Assembly (NCBI GenBank): GCA_949289155.1
Contig: CASEMX010000014.1
Location: 1-64,000, forward strand
Length of the DNA: 64,000 nucleotides
Direction of reading: 5' to 3'
DNA from: an uncultured Parabacteroides sp.
GTDB taxonomy: Bacteria; Bacteroidota; Bacteroidia; Bacteroidales; Tannerellaceae
Positions 43,001 to 51,886 of this stretch are shown piece by piece; the stretch's first letter is position 1; each line of letters starts with the position of its first letter. A program made the translations under genes and the position numbers. Below the pieces are notes generated by a model, which was not told the origin of the DNA, did no database searches, and worked only from the letters and a program-made list of their open reading frames with translations.

Positions 43001-44535
43001 ATCTTTCGGAACACAATATTCTTCTGCCCTTTTGTCGGACGAAGCAAAATAGCACAAAGAGCCGGACTTAATGTCAATGCTACTACCGTAGAAAGGATTA
43101 CTGATACCGCAATCGTAATGGAGAACTGGCGGTACAACTGCCCCGTGATACCACTTAAAAAACTTACCGGAACGAATACTGCCGCCAATACCATTGAGGT
43201 GGCAATTAAAGCACCTGTCAATTCTTTCATTGCGCGGTGCGTTGCCTCTCGTGGGGAAATATCTTCTTCATTAATAATACGCTCTACATTCTCGACGACC
43301 ACAATCGCATCATCCACCACAATACCGATAGCCAATACCAAACCTAAAAGGGTCAGGGTATTTAATGAGAAGCCCATGATGAGCATGAAACCGAATGTAC
43401 CAATCAACGAAATAGGTACGGCTATTGTCGGAATCAACGCCGCACGCCAATTCTGGAGAGAAAGGAATACTACCAATATCACAAGGAAAAGGGCTTCGAA
43501 CAGTGTCTTATACACTTCATGCACGGATTGAGAGATGTATTCAGTCATGTCGAACGGGAAGTTGTACTCCAATCCTTCAGGGAAGTTCTTGCTGACCTCC
43601 TGCATCACATTGCGTACATTCTCGGCTACTTCCAAGGCATTCGCTCCCGGAAGCATATAGATCGCCAAGATAGCTGCATTCTTTCCATTGATGCCACTCT
43701 CGGTATTATATGATGAGGCCTCCAAGGAAACACGTGCCACATCACGCATTCTTACTATCGAACCGTCTGAATTGGCACGGATTACAATATTCTCAAACTC
43801 TTCGACCGTAGAAAGACGCCCCGATGCCGTCACAGGAAGTGTTACATCTACATCGATAATAGGTTGCTGGCCAAACGCACCTGCCGCTGACTCGCGGTTC
43901 TGGTCCTTCAAGGCATCTTGCAAGTCTTTTACGGTCAATCCCATCGTAGCCAAGCGGTCGGGATATACCCAAATCTGCATACCGTAATAACGGCTACCGA
44001 CGTTCGATACTCGTCCAACTCCCGGAATACGTCTTACAACGTCCAATACGTTAATTGTCGCGAAGTTACTTAGATATATCTCATCGAACTTAGGGTCGTC
44101 GGACATCAACGTAAGTGTCATCAACTGACTCGGTGATTGTTTCTCTATGGAAATACCATTCTGGATAACCTCTGCCGGAAGACGGCTCTCTGCCAACTTC
44201 ACACGGTTCTGTATCTCTACTGCTGCCAAATCAGGATTGGATGAGACATCGAATGTAACCGTAATCGTCAAGTTTCCGGAGTTCGAACAGTTACTTTGCA
44301 TATAAAGCATCCCCGGCGTACCATTCAATTCCTGTTCGATTGGTGTCGCCACAGCTTGCGAAACCGTCAATGCATTTGCTCCCGGATAAGATGCGCTCAC
44401 CTTCACTACCGGCGGAGTAATCTGCGGATATTGTTCGATAGGCAGCATCACCAGTCCGATGAAACCTACCAAGACTATCAGCACAGAAATGACCGTCGAG
44501 AATACGGGACGATCTATAAAAAATCCTGCTCTCAT
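40015..44535 (-). CDS. Fused RND efflux permease and TolC/NodT-type outer-membrane factor
   Basis: One frame of 1506 residues. Residues 1-1030 are a complete HAE-1 RND permease: the FFIDRPVFSTVISVLIVLVG start, proton-relay aspartates in IGIVVDDAIVVVENV, and the relay lysine in GLAAKNAILIVEFAK. Without a stop it continues through a basic linker (1031-1053) into a hydrophobic segment and lipobox LSFSSC, with Cys at 1069 (codon 41329-41331), then a complete NodT-type channel protein ending YRALGGGY. The two are normally separate genes. The isoleucine codon ATA at 41401-41403 stands where a start ATG for the channel would be expected (it would read MKKISPKKF). A GTG at 41431-41433 could still start it. 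The product may be a polyprotein cut by signal peptidase II, or two proteins made by internal initiation. Confidence 0.9.
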   Translation of the reverse strand: MRAGFFIDRPVFSTVISVLIVLVGFIGLVMLPIEQYPQITPPVVKVSASYPGANALTVSQAVATPIEQELNGTPGMLYMQSNCSNSGNLTITVTFDVSSNPDLAAVEIQNRVKLAESRLPAEVIQNGISIEKQSPSQLMTLTLMSDDPKFDEIYLSNFATINVLDVVRRIPGVGRVSNVGSRYYGMQIWVYPDRLATMGLTVKDLQDALKDQNRESAAGAFGQQPIIDVDVTLPVTASGRLSTVEEFENIVIRANSDGSIVRMRDVARVSLEASSYNTESGINGKNAAILAIYMLPGANALEVAENVRNVMQEVSKNFPEGLEYNFPFDMTEYISQSVHEVYKTLFEALFLVILVVFLSLQNWRAALIPTIAVPISLIGTFGFMLIMGFSLNTLTLLGLVLAIGIVVDDAIVVVENVERIINEEDISPREATHRAMKELTGALIATSMVLAAVFVPVSFLSGITGQLYRQFSITIAVSVILSTVVALTLSPALCAILLRPTKGQKNIVFRKINEWLEKGNHKYTGLLRKAMQQPRRILAGFGMVIVVIFVLNRVLPTSFIPEEDQGFFTVELELPEGATLERTRTVTNRMIDFLMEQPAVAYVQNVTGSSSRLGTSQNRATLTVILKPWEERKGGDMGVADVMEAVRKELYYYPEAKGYVNRPPVIPGLGESGGLEMQLEARGEATWDDLVQATDTFLYYASQAPELQNISSALQAEIPQIYFDVDRDRAKFLGIPVADIFSTMKAYLGSVYVNDFNMFNRIYRVYIQAEAPYRASRESLGLFFVRAKNGSMVPLTALGTTKYTTGPGTIKRFNMFSTAPINAVAASGYSTGEAMAAMERIVQEHLPDNIALEWSGLSYQEKQAGGQTGMILALVFLFVFLFLAAQYESWIVPIAVLLSLPIAALGAYLGIWITGLENDVYFQIGLVTLIGLAAKNAILIVEFAKVQVDNGVDAVQAAIHAAQMRFRPILMTSLAFILGMLPMVLASGPGSASRHSIGTGIFFGMLVAISAGIVMVPFFFVLIYKIKKGLKLDKVSRYRPNIDKIKKISPKKFLPFILILAFALSFSSCKLGKEYARPDLNLPETIDGTTTDTTSVSDITWQSLYRDTVLQGLINRALENNKDMKIAAAKIKEMMAAKRINFSRLFPSLGANLHGETEVTNYGGSDNRSADPEFGAKLRLNWELDLWGNIRWANEADIAAYMQSVEAQRALKLTIIAGVAAGYYELCALDEELSIVRQTLDARREGVRLAKLRYEGGLTSETAYNQALVELARTETLIPDLERQIKIKESDLALLLGDYSHPIQRGQGLADQHLPEALPAGLPSSLIERRPDIRQAEMALREANARVGVAYTDLFPKISLTGTFGLESDDLGNFLKSPYWLPVADLVQPLFAMGRNKAKLKVAKAQYEQELHSYEKTVIEAFKEVNDAIVSVRKAREVRQSQAKLEAAARKYLELAQLQYINGVTNYMDVLDAQREFLSAQISLNSAVCNELLSVVYLYRALGGGY

Positions 44536-44536
44536 C

Positions 44537-45709
44537 TTATTCCTCCTCTTTTTCTCTTAATGCTTGAATCGCTTTCTCGTCGCTTGATAGGATAGGCTGT
44601 ACCTTCACGTTCGGTTCCAACTTATGATAACCTTCGATGACTACTCGTTCGTTTTCGCCTAATCCGCGTTCAATCACTACCGAGTTTTCTATTTCCGGAC
44701 CGATTTGTACGAAACGCTTTTCTGCGACATCATCTCTTCTTAATACGTAGATAAATGCACCACCGCCTTCAATCGATATGGCTTTGCGAGGAATTACAAT
44801 CGCCCGTTCACGTACATCCAACAGGAGTTTGACACGCGTCGATTGTCCCGGCAGCAGCTTACGGTTCGGATTCGGAAGAATTGCTCGGACAGTAAAGGTT
44901 CCGGTATTCGGATCGACCGATGGGTCTGCGAAATCGACTACTCCCTTTACCGGATATTCTGAATTATCCGCCAATGTAACCGATACCGTCGGCTGCCAAG
45001 AACGGGTTGTGTCCTGCACGCCGAACTTCACATTCCGTCGCTCCGCACGCAGATAGTCCAAGGCCGTCATCTTGAAGTCCACATCGACCGTGTCACTCTT
45101 TACGACTACGGCCAACTTCGAGTTCGCACCCGGTCCTACTAACGTACCGATATCCACTAATCGTTCACTGATATATCCTGATATAGGAGAGGTTACTTGC
45201 GTATAGCTCAGTTCCAGTTCCGCCTGTTCCAAGTCCGCCTTGCTCATTGCCACATCCGCTTCGGCATTCTCTTTTGCAGCAATCGCATTGTCCAAATCCA
45301 GCTGGCTGGCGGCATGTTGTTCGTACAAAGGAGCCAGACGTTCCACATCGCGTGCCGACTTCGCTGCTTGTACCTCATTCTTGCGGAGTTGTGCTTTTGC
45401 CTTTTCTACTTTGGCTTTATAGACGGCCGGGCTGATAATGAATAGCGGGTCACCCTGTTCTACCCGTTTGCCCTCTTCAAACATCATCTTTTCCAGATAC
45501 CCTTCTACGCGGGCATGGATTTCGACCGTACTCTCTGCCCGTATCGTTCCCACATACTCGCCATATATCTGGACATCCTTCTTTATGGGTTTCTCTACAA
45601 TCACGATAGGCAACAGCGGCTCTTCCTTTTTCTTACAGCCTGTTACCAGCAAACCACAACACAAACAAACACATGTCAGCCATGTCGTACTTTTACTCAT
45701 ACTCTGCAT
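44537..45709 (-). CDS. RND efflux periplasmic adaptor (MFP) lipoprotein
   Basis: A 390-residue membrane fusion protein. It has a lipoprotein signal (LLVTGC near residue 25), the barrel-sandwich halves (GTIRAESTVEIHARVEGYLE; LSYTQVTSPISGYISERLVD), a coiled-coil hairpin between them (KAKAQLRKNEVQAAKSARDVE), and a C-terminal beta-barrel. It bridges the permease and the outer channel. The start is at 45709 or 45700; the longer frame to 45934 crosses a promoter-like box and a terminator. The stop is 1 bp from the ATG of the fused permease-channel gene. Confidence 0.92.
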   Translation of the reverse strand: MQSMSKSTTWLTCVCLCCGLLVTGCKKKEEPLLPIVIVEKPIKKDVQIYGEYVGTIRAESTVEIHARVEGYLEKMMFEEGKRVEQGDPLFIISPAVYKAKVEKAKAQLRKNEVQAAKSARDVERLAPLYEQHAASQLDLDNAIAAKENAEADVAMSKADLEQAELELSYTQVTSPISGYISERLVDIGTLVGPGANSKLAVVVKSDTVDVDFKMTALDYLRAERRNVKFGVQDTTRSWQPTVSVTLADNSEYPVKGVVDFADPSVDPNTGTFTVRAILPNPNRKLLPGQSTRVKLLLDVRERAIVIPRKAISIEGGGAFIYVLRRDDVAEKRFVQIGPEIENSVVIERGLGENERVVIEGYHKLEPNVKVQPILSSDEKAIQALREKEEE

Positions 45710-45829
45710 TGACTTTCTACCTATGGTTAATACTTTACTAATTCGCTTCGAATATAGAAATAATCGTTCCAAAATCATACTCTTGCTATTAAATTTCGTT
45801 ATTAGTTTAATGCTTAAGGAAATAGCGTG

Positions 45830-45837
45830 TAAAGATA
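45830..45837 (-). promoter_or_regulatory. -7-like box of the efflux operon
   Basis: TATCTTTA on the minus strand, one base off consensus, about 120 bp before the adaptor start. Confidence 0.45.
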
Positions 45838-45880
45838 GGTATTTATTTCTATATCCTTCACATCCTTGCTGAGGAATAAT

Positions 45881-45898
45881 TCTACACAACTTTGTAGA
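45881..45898. promoter_or_regulatory. 18-bp dyad upstream of the efflux promoter
   Basis: TCTACACAACTTTGTAGA is a near-perfect palindrome about 45 bp upstream of the -7-like box. It could be the operator of an unlinked regulator, since no regulator gene is adjacent. Confidence 0.4.
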
Positions 45899-45918
45899 AC
45901 CGCCACATTCAGAGGCAA

Positions 45919-45950
45919 CAAAAAGAGACGTCATGTCGCATGACGCCTCT
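45919..45950 (-). terminator. Terminator between rnpB and the efflux operon
   Basis: On the minus strand AGAGGCGTCATG pairs with CATGACGTCTCT, followed by TTTTTG. It shields the efflux operon from rnpB transcription. Confidence 0.75.
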
Positions 45951-46100
45951 GCTAAAATAGTTCATAATTAATTACTTAATATTTGTCCTGCTAAGCTATC
46001 CTAAGAAGTTACACAACGGACAAATAGCGTATTAGTAAAATAGAGAAACAAACATTTTATTTAATCAATATCAATTCTATAATATCCTTCGTAATAAAAA

Positions 46101-46466
46101 GAAAACGCAGTCTGCCTATAAGCCGGGTTCTGTACTCATGGCGGTGCATGAGCGTCTGCCATTTATCTACGTTTATCGTCGCCGATAAACTCCAGCGGTC
46201 TACCCCCCAGCATCGGACGAGCAGCCCTACATGCGCTGGTGTACATGACCTTACAACCCATAAGGCGTACGGCATCCTTTGTCACCAAAAGACCCGGTGA
46301 GCTCTTACCTCACCTTTTCACCCTTACCGGAACACATCCGGCGGTTATTTTCTGTTACGCTACTCAAACCTCGCGGCCTGCTTCCCGTTAAGAAATATGG
46401 TGCTCTGTGTTGCCCGGACTTTCCTCTCATCTCATAGAGACAAGCGGCAGACCGGCAGACTGCGTG
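46101..46466 (-). ncRNA. rnpB: RNase P RNA, bacterial class A
   Basis: The RNA subunit of RNase P, which matures tRNA 5' ends. On the minus strand the 5' part has the hallmark GAGGAAAGTCCGGGC, and the 3' part ends GAACCCGGCTTATAGGC. The terminal P1 helix is perfect: CGCAGTCTGCC (from 46464) with GGCAGACTGCG (to 46106). The ends are set from P1 and the promoter box at 46471. Confidence 0.95.
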
Positions 46467-46470
46467 GGCG

Positions 46471-46478
46471 CAAAGATA
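46471..46478 (-). promoter_or_regulatory. -7 promoter box of rnpB
   Basis: TATCTTTG on the minus strand, 5 bp before the RNA 5' end; the upstream promoter part lies in the 3' end of the peptidase gene. Confidence 0.75.
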
Positions 46479-46488
46479 CGACTTTTCT

Positions 46489-47172
46489 TTATTCGTCGCG
46501 GCTTCCGCCTAAGAAAATCATGATATAATACAGCAACGTTGCCAACGAACCTAACGCAGCGACTACGTAGGTATAAGCGGCTGATTTCAATGCATCTTCT
46601 GCCTTATCGTGCGTGAATACGTTCGTGATTCCGGCACGGCTCAGCCATACCAATGCCCGCTGGCTTGCGTTAATCTCGACCGGCAATGTGATGAAACTGA
46701 ACAGCGTGGTCGAGGCAAACAGGATGATGCCGAACAGCATCAACTGCGGGAACGTATGCAGAAGCAACATTCCACCCAGCAACACCCACATCATAATGTT
46801 TGAAGCGAAGTTGACTACCGGCACAAGCGCCGAGCGCATCTTCAGCGGCGCATAGGCATGAGCGTGCTGGACGGCGTGCCCGCATTCGTGGGCAGCAACG
46901 GCGGCTGCCGCGATACTATTGCTTGCATATACGCTTTCGCTTAGATTGACAGTTTTGTTCAACGGATTGTAATGGTCAGTCAGATGACCGGGCGTGCAAG
47001 TTACTTTTACATCGTAAATGCCGTTGTCTTGCAGCATCTTTTCGGCCACCTCGCGGCCTGTCATTCCATTGGGTAAGGGGATTTGAGAATACATCTCGAA
47101 TTTGCGCTGGAGACGGTTCGATACCATCCAGCTTAATAAGGCAAAGCCTATAAAAATAATCCAATACAACAT
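46489..47172 (-). CDS. YugP-type zinc metallopeptidase
   Basis: A 227-residue inner-membrane protein with segments at 1-19, about 120-160 and near the C-terminus. The zinc site HECGHAVQHA is near residue 92, with a cytoplasmic NDYDPLNKTVNLS-like substrate cleft before it (HYNPLNKTVNLSESVYASNS). Substrates of the YugP family are unknown. Its promoter box (TATATTTG, minus strand) is at 47205-47212. Confidence 0.9.
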   Translation of the reverse strand: MLYWIIFIGFALLSWMVSNRLQRKFEMYSQIPLPNGMTGREVAEKMLQDNGIYDVKVTCTPGHLTDHYNPLNKTVNLSESVYASNSIAAAAVAAHECGHAVQHAHAYAPLKMRSALVPVVNFASNIMMWVLLGGMLLLHTFPQLMLFGIILFASTTLFSFITLPVEINASQRALVWLSRAGITNVFTHDKAEDALKSAAYTYVVAALGSLATLLYYIMIFLGGSRDE

Positions 47173-47317
47173 ATTTAAATTACTATATATAAATAATTAC
47201 GCGCCAAATATAGAACAATTTCCCGACCGGCAATAAATATTCATCGCTAATATAACTTAAAAACAGATAACTGTACGAAAGGAAACCAGATTTCTCCCTT
47301 CTTGGAATATGTCTGCC

Positions 47318-47405
47318 AAGGGTCATAATGACTGTTGGTCAAGGGTCATAATGACCCTTGATTAAGGGTATCTGATACTGTTGATAAAGGGTCACTGTGC
47401 CCCTT
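47318..47405. repeat. Array I, four 23-bp units with AAGGGTCATAATGACCCTT palindrome
   Basis: Units start at 47318, 47341, 47364 and 47387. The second unit is a near-perfect 19-bp palindrome; the others are partly decayed. It lies between the purF stop and the peptidase promoter. Confidence 0.85.
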
Positions 47406-47447
47406 CATTATACCCATTTTTCATCTATTATATATAATATGGTAGGA

Positions 47448-49334
47448 TTAGTGCTTTGCACGAACGGACTCGATATAGTCGATAAAGGCGCGGTTGACAC
47501 ACTTGACTCCGCCAGCCGTCGGGTAATCTCCGCTGAAATACCAGTCGCCGGTATGCTGGGGGCAGACCTTATGGAGCGCATTGAGCGTTTGATAGACAAT
47601 CTCGACTTGCGCCTGCGTCCCCGGAGGCGTCAACAGCTGTACTATCTTAGCCGAGATTTCCTCGTCGGTGAAGGGGGCGTAGATATCCTTCACATAGTTT
47701 ACCATCTGCTCCTTCGGCAGTCCGACCTGCGCCTTCGACTTGCGGTAGGCTTCGTCGATAATCTCCTTCCAGCCCCGCTCTTCCAGCAATGCCATTGCCG
47801 CCTTAAAAGCGATGAACTGCTCCATGCTTGCCATGTCGATGCCGTAGTAATCGGGATAGCGCACCTGCGGAGACGACGAGACGATGACAATCTTCTTTGG
47901 ATGAAGTCGGTCGAGTATGCCGATGATGCTCTGTTTCAACGTAGTGCCTCGCACAATACTGTCGTCTATGATAACCAGATTATCCTCGTAAGGTGTCAGG
48001 CTGCCATACGTGATGTCGTAAACGTGCGCGGCAAGGTCGTTGCGCGTGTTGCCTTCGGCGATGAACGTGCGCAGTTTGATGTCCTTGATTGCGACCTTCT
48101 CGAAGCGGATGCGGCGGGAAAGAATACGTTCCAATTCGCCGCGTTCCCAGTTCTCCCCTAACGACTCGATAAGGGCTATCTTCTGCTGGTTCAAATACTC
48201 TTCAAAGCCCTCCAACATGCCGTAGAAGGCAACCTCTGCAGTATTCGGGATGAAAGAGAATACGGTATGTTCCAAGTCATTGTCTATCTTCTGCAAGACA
48301 GGCTCGACCAGACATTTTCCCAGATGTTTTCGTTCCTGATAGATATCGGTATCACTGCCTCGGCTGAAATAAATCCGTTCGAAGGAGCAGGCCTTCTTCT
48401 GTTGCGGCGCATTGATTTGCTCAAGGCGCATGGCTCCCTGTTTGTTCAACAGCAATGCCTCGCCCGGTTGGAGTTCATGTACCTGCTCTGCCGATACATT
48501 CAAGACCGTCTGAATGACGGGGCGCTCGGATGCAACGACGACAATCTCATCATCTTTATACCAGAATCCGGGGCGTATTCCCCAAGGGTCGCGCACGGCA
48601 AAAGCCTCACCGCTCCCGGTCAGTCCGCAGATGACATATCCTCCGTCCCATGCCGGTGAGGAGCTCTTCAACACATTGGCCAAGTCGATGCGCTCTTCGA
48701 TAAAGTGCGTGATATCCATCCCTTGCAACTCCTCCGACTTTGCCACGTTGTACAGTCGTTCCACCTCGCGGTCCAAGCGATGTCCTACCTGTTCGAGCAT
48801 GATGTACGTATCGGCATACTTCCGCGGATGCTGCCCTTGGGCAGTGATGTCTTCGAATATTTCATCGACGTTGGTCAGGTTGAAGTTCCCGCACAAGGCA
48901 AGATTCTTAGCGCGCCAATTGTTCCTTCGGAGAAAAGGATGCACGTACGAGATACCGCTCTTGCCGGTCGTCGAATAACGGAGATGTCCCATGTAAAGCT
49001 CTCCGGCGAAGGGCAGGCACTGTGCTGCATAACATGCATCGTGCAGCTGCTCTGCGGTTAAATCCTTGAAGTGTTCATGTACATTGGCGAAGATTTCAGT
49101 GATGGCTCCGGCTCCTAACGCTCGCTCACGGAACATATATTCCTCACCGGCATTGGCCTGCAACTTCACACAGGCAAGCCCTGCGGCCTCTTGTCCCCGA
49201 TTGTGTTGCTTCTCCATCAAGAGGTAGAGCTTATTCAGACCATACATCCAAGTTCCATACTTCTCTTCGTAATACGGCAGCGGTTTCAGCAATCGAATCA
49301 TTGCCACACCGCATTCATGCTTTAACGGTTCCAT
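47448..49334 (-). CDS. purF: Amidophosphoribosyltransferase (PurF) with intact glutaminase site
   Basis: A 628-residue enzyme. A short propeptide MEPLKHE precedes the nucleophile Cys8 (CGVAMI). The glutaminase pocket is recognisable (RGQEAAGL, GHLRYSTTG, CGNFNLTN), and the PRPP loop VIIDDSIVRGTT lies near 460. PurF makes phosphoribosylamine from PRPP and glutamine, the first step of purine synthesis. It is longer than the usual 470-510 residues, with an insertion near 180-215 and a C-terminal extension of about 90. The window also holds a paralog without the nucleophile (1405-2811). Confidence 0.88.
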   Translation of the reverse strand: MEPLKHECGVAMIRLLKPLPYYEEKYGTWMYGLNKLYLLMEKQHNRGQEAAGLACVKLQANAGEEYMFRERALGAGAITEIFANVHEHFKDLTAEQLHDACYAAQCLPFAGELYMGHLRYSTTGKSGISYVHPFLRRNNWRAKNLALCGNFNLTNVDEIFEDITAQGQHPRKYADTYIMLEQVGHRLDREVERLYNVAKSEELQGMDITHFIEERIDLANVLKSSSPAWDGGYVICGLTGSGEAFAVRDPWGIRPGFWYKDDEIVVVASERPVIQTVLNVSAEQVHELQPGEALLLNKQGAMRLEQINAPQQKKACSFERIYFSRGSDTDIYQERKHLGKCLVEPVLQKIDNDLEHTVFSFIPNTAEVAFYGMLEGFEEYLNQQKIALIESLGENWERGELERILSRRIRFEKVAIKDIKLRTFIAEGNTRNDLAAHVYDITYGSLTPYEDNLVIIDDSIVRGTTLKQSIIGILDRLHPKKIVIVSSSPQVRYPDYYGIDMASMEQFIAFKAAMALLEERGWKEIIDEAYRKSKAQVGLPKEQMVNYVKDIYAPFTDEEISAKIVQLLTPPGTQAQVEIVYQTLNALHKVCPQHTGDWYFSGDYPTAGGVKCVNRAFIDYIESVRAKH

Positions 49335-49583
49335 AGTGATTTCTAATCTTAATCCTGATTCAGCTTACAAAATAACAACATTTCACCCATACGCCGGATA
49401 AGCTGCATCGTTAAAATCTACTTTTTATCTATTTCTTTCGATATGAAATGTGATTCGATGCATTTGCTTTCATATTAATATATAATAGTTAGATAATGCT
49501 ATGAATCGAAAGAATTCCGCTCCTTGCTACGATTTTTAAGAGATTCTGCTCATTCGTTTCTTTGATTAACGATATCAATTTCC

Positions 49584-49591
49584 TATTTTTG
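49584..49591 (+). promoter_or_regulatory. -7 promoter box of dapF-dapL
   Basis: TATTTTTG, 76 bp before the ATG at 49668. The rest of the gap 49335-49583 shows no clear feature. Confidence 0.6.
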
Positions 49592-49667
49592 CCGACAAAG
49601 TGAAAAAGATTGGTAACTTATATTAGATAAAAAGAAAGTAAATAATCATATATCATTGCTTTTTTAT

Positions 49668-50480
49668 ATGAAAGTTCAATTTTTGAAAATGCAAGGCGCA
49701 GGCAACGACTATATCTATGTCAATGAAATGGAGTATCCCATTGCTTGCCCGGAGAAAGCCGCTATCGAATGGAGCTGTCCGCATACCGGGATAGGAAGCG
49801 ATGGCTTGGTACTTATAGGTTCCTCCGATAAAGCCGATTTCCGTATGCGTATCTTCAATGCGGATGGTTCCGAAGCAAAGATGTGTGGCAATGCCAGCCG
49901 TTGTATTGGCAAATACCTCTACGAACAAAAGCTTACGGACAAGACCACCATCACCTTGGAAACACTCTCCGGAATTAAGACGTTGCTTCTGCATCCGGAT
50001 AACCAATGTCGGGTCAATTCCGTAACGGTCGATATGGGAATCCCGCAAGATATCCACTCCGTCGATTTAGGAGAGGGGTATCCTTATACAAAAGGCATTG
50101 CTGTATCGATGGGGAATCCGCATTTGGTTATCTTTGTCGAGGATATTAATAGGGTGGACGTAGCCCAAGCAGGAGCATTGCTCGAACAGCATCCACTGTT
50201 TCCCGACCGCGTCAATGTAGAGTTTGCCGAGATAAAGGATTCGGGACATATCCGGATGCGTGTCTGGGAACGGGGTTCAGGCATTACACAAGCTTGCGGA
50301 ACAGGAGCTTGTGCGACTGCAGTGGCGGCTGCTTTCACCGGACAATGCAAGCGGGAAACGGATATCCAGATGGATGGCGGGACGTTGCATATCCATTGGG
50401 ATGACCGGACACTCTACATGACCGGCCCGGCAATCACGGTATTTGAAGGGAGCATTGAATATAACGAAATAACACAATAA
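49668..50480 (+). CDS. dapF: Diaminopimelate epimerase
   Basis: A 270-residue enzyme that converts LL- to meso-diaminopimelate for lysine and peptidoglycan. The two catalytic cysteines are in [10 protein letters not shown] near 75 and [11 protein letters not shown] near 210; [10 protein letters not shown] opens the fold. The ATG at 49668 was chosen over a TTG at 49656. dapL follows after 15 bp, so the two consecutive steps of the pathway are cotranscribed. Confidence 0.96.
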   Translation: MKVQFLKMQGAGNDYIYVNEMEYPIACPEKAAIEWSCPHTGIGSDGLVLIGSSDKADFRMRIFNADGSEAKMCGNASRCIGKYLYEQKLTDKTTITLETLSGIKTLLLHPDNQCRVNSVTVDMGIPQDIHSVDLGEGYPYTKGIAVSMGNPHLVIFVEDINRVDVAQAGALLEQHPLFPDRVNVEFAEIKDSGHIRMRVWERGSGITQACGTGACATAVAAAFTGQCKRETDIQMDGGTLHIHWDDRTLYMTGPAITVFEGSIEYNEITQ

Positions 50481-50495
50481 CAAAATAAAGAGATT

Positions 50496-51722
50496 ATGGC
50501 TTTAGTAAACGAACATTTCTTGAAGTTGCAAGGCAATTACCTATTTGCTGACATCGCAAAGCGCGTGAATGCGTTTAAAGTGACCCATCCGAATGCCGCG
50601 CTTATCCGTTTAGGTATCGGAGATGTGACTCAGCCGCTCCCGCCTGCTTGCATCGAGGCAATGCACCGTGCCGTAGATGAGATGGCAGACGCACGCACTT
50701 TCCACGGCTATGGTCCGGAGCAGGGATATGACTTCCTGATTGAAGCCATTCGGCACGACTTCGCTGCCCGGAGCATCAATCTTAGTCCGGCTGAAATCTT
50801 TATCAGCGATGGAGCCAAAAGCGATACAGGGAATATCGGCGAACTGCTGCGCTGGGATAACAGTATGGCTATCACCGACCCGGTCTATCCGGTCTATGTG
50901 GATAGCAATATTATGTGCGGAAGGTCGGGCGTATTGGAAGAAGATGGGACATGGAGCAACGTCACTTACTTGCCCTGTACTGCAGAGAATCACTTCGTGC
51001 CGGCGTTGCCTTCGCATCGTGTGGACCTTATTTATCTTTGTTATCCGAATAACCCGACAGGGACGACCTTGACCCATGATCAGTTGAAGCAATGGGTCGA
51101 TTATGCCATTGCCAATGATACGTTGATTATTTTCGATGCAGCTTACGAGGCATATATTCAGGAACCGGATGTACCGCATTCGATTTATGAGATACGTGGG
51201 GCAAAGAAGGTCGCTATCGAAATACGCAGTTTCTCAAAGACCGCGGGATTTACCGGCGTGCGCTGCGGATATACTATCGTCCCGAAGGAGGTGACGGCTG
51301 CGGATATCAATGGAAAACGCATCCCGTTGAATCCTTTGTGGAATCGCCGGCAGTGCACGAAGTTCAACGGCACGAGCTACATTACCCAACGGGGAGCTGA
51401 AGCTGTCTATACTCCGCAAGGACAGAAACAGGTCAAAGAAATCATCGGTTATTATATGGGGAATGCCCGGCTCATGCGCGAGGAACTTACCCAAATGGGA
51501 TTCGAAGTGTATGGCGGAGTCAATGCGCCTTATATCTGGCTTCGCGCTCCGAAAGGCATGAGTTCGTGGAAGTTTTTCGACAAATTGCTGTATGAAGTGA
51601 ATATCGTCAGCACGCCGGGAATAGGTTTTGGTCCGAGCGGTGAGGGATATGTCCGCCTGACGGCCTTCGGCAAACATGAAGACTGCATCGAAGCTATGCA
51701 GCGTATCCGGAAATGGATGTAA
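50496..51722 (+). CDS. dapL: LL-diaminopimelate aminotransferase
   Basis: A 408-residue PLP enzyme that makes LL-diaminopimelate in one step, bypassing DapC/D/E. The PLP lysine is in [15 protein letters not shown] near 248, CYPNNPTGT near 185 binds the cofactor, and [15 protein letters not shown] near 37 is typical of the DapL clade. It forms a two-gene operon with dapF. Its presence is in keeping with Bacteroidota. Confidence 0.96.
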   Translation: MALVNEHFLKLQGNYLFADIAKRVNAFKVTHPNAALIRLGIGDVTQPLPPACIEAMHRAVDEMADARTFHGYGPEQGYDFLIEAIRHDFAARSINLSPAEIFISDGAKSDTGNIGELLRWDNSMAITDPVYPVYVDSNIMCGRSGVLEEDGTWSNVTYLPCTAENHFVPALPSHRVDLIYLCYPNNPTGTTLTHDQLKQWVDYAIANDTLIIFDAAYEAYIQEPDVPHSIYEIRGAKKVAIEIRSFSKTAGFTGVRCGYTIVPKEVTAADINGKRIPLNPLWNRRQCTKFNGTSYITQRGAEAVYTPQGQKQVKEIIGYYMGNARLMREELTQMGFEVYGGVNAPYIWLRAPKGMSSWKFFDKLLYEVNIVSTPGIGFGPSGEGYVRLTAFGKHEDCIEAMQRIRKWM

Positions 51723-51737
51723 AGTTTATGAACCATA

Positions 51738-51801
51738 CTTCCGTGCAAGTGCGAAAACGTGTTTTAATTTAGTTTCATGCTTCCGCACAAGTGCGAAAAT
51801 G
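51738..51801. repeat. Short array J, two units 42 bp apart
   Basis: CTTCCGTGCAAGTGCGAAAA at 51738 and CTTCCGCACAAGTGCGAAAA at 51780 are 42 bp apart; the second contains the dyad CCGCAC-AA-GTGCGA-like. It sits just after the dapL stop. Confidence 0.75.
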
Positions 51802-51824
51802 CAATTCAGTATAATTTTTAGGTA

Positions 51825-51863
51825 CAAAAAAAGAGTGTGCCAAAAACTATTTGACACACTCTT
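51825..51863 (-). terminator. Terminator of rpoD
   Basis: On the minus strand AAGAGTGTGTCA pairs with TGGCACACTCTT, followed by a T-run. Confidence 0.85.
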
Positions 51864-51886
51864 CACATTTTAATCTGATATAGGAT

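Noticed and set aside
45710..45934. 75-residue extension of the efflux adaptor
   Set aside because: The lipoprotein signal starts at 45709 or 45700, and the extension crosses a terminator and a promoter-like box.
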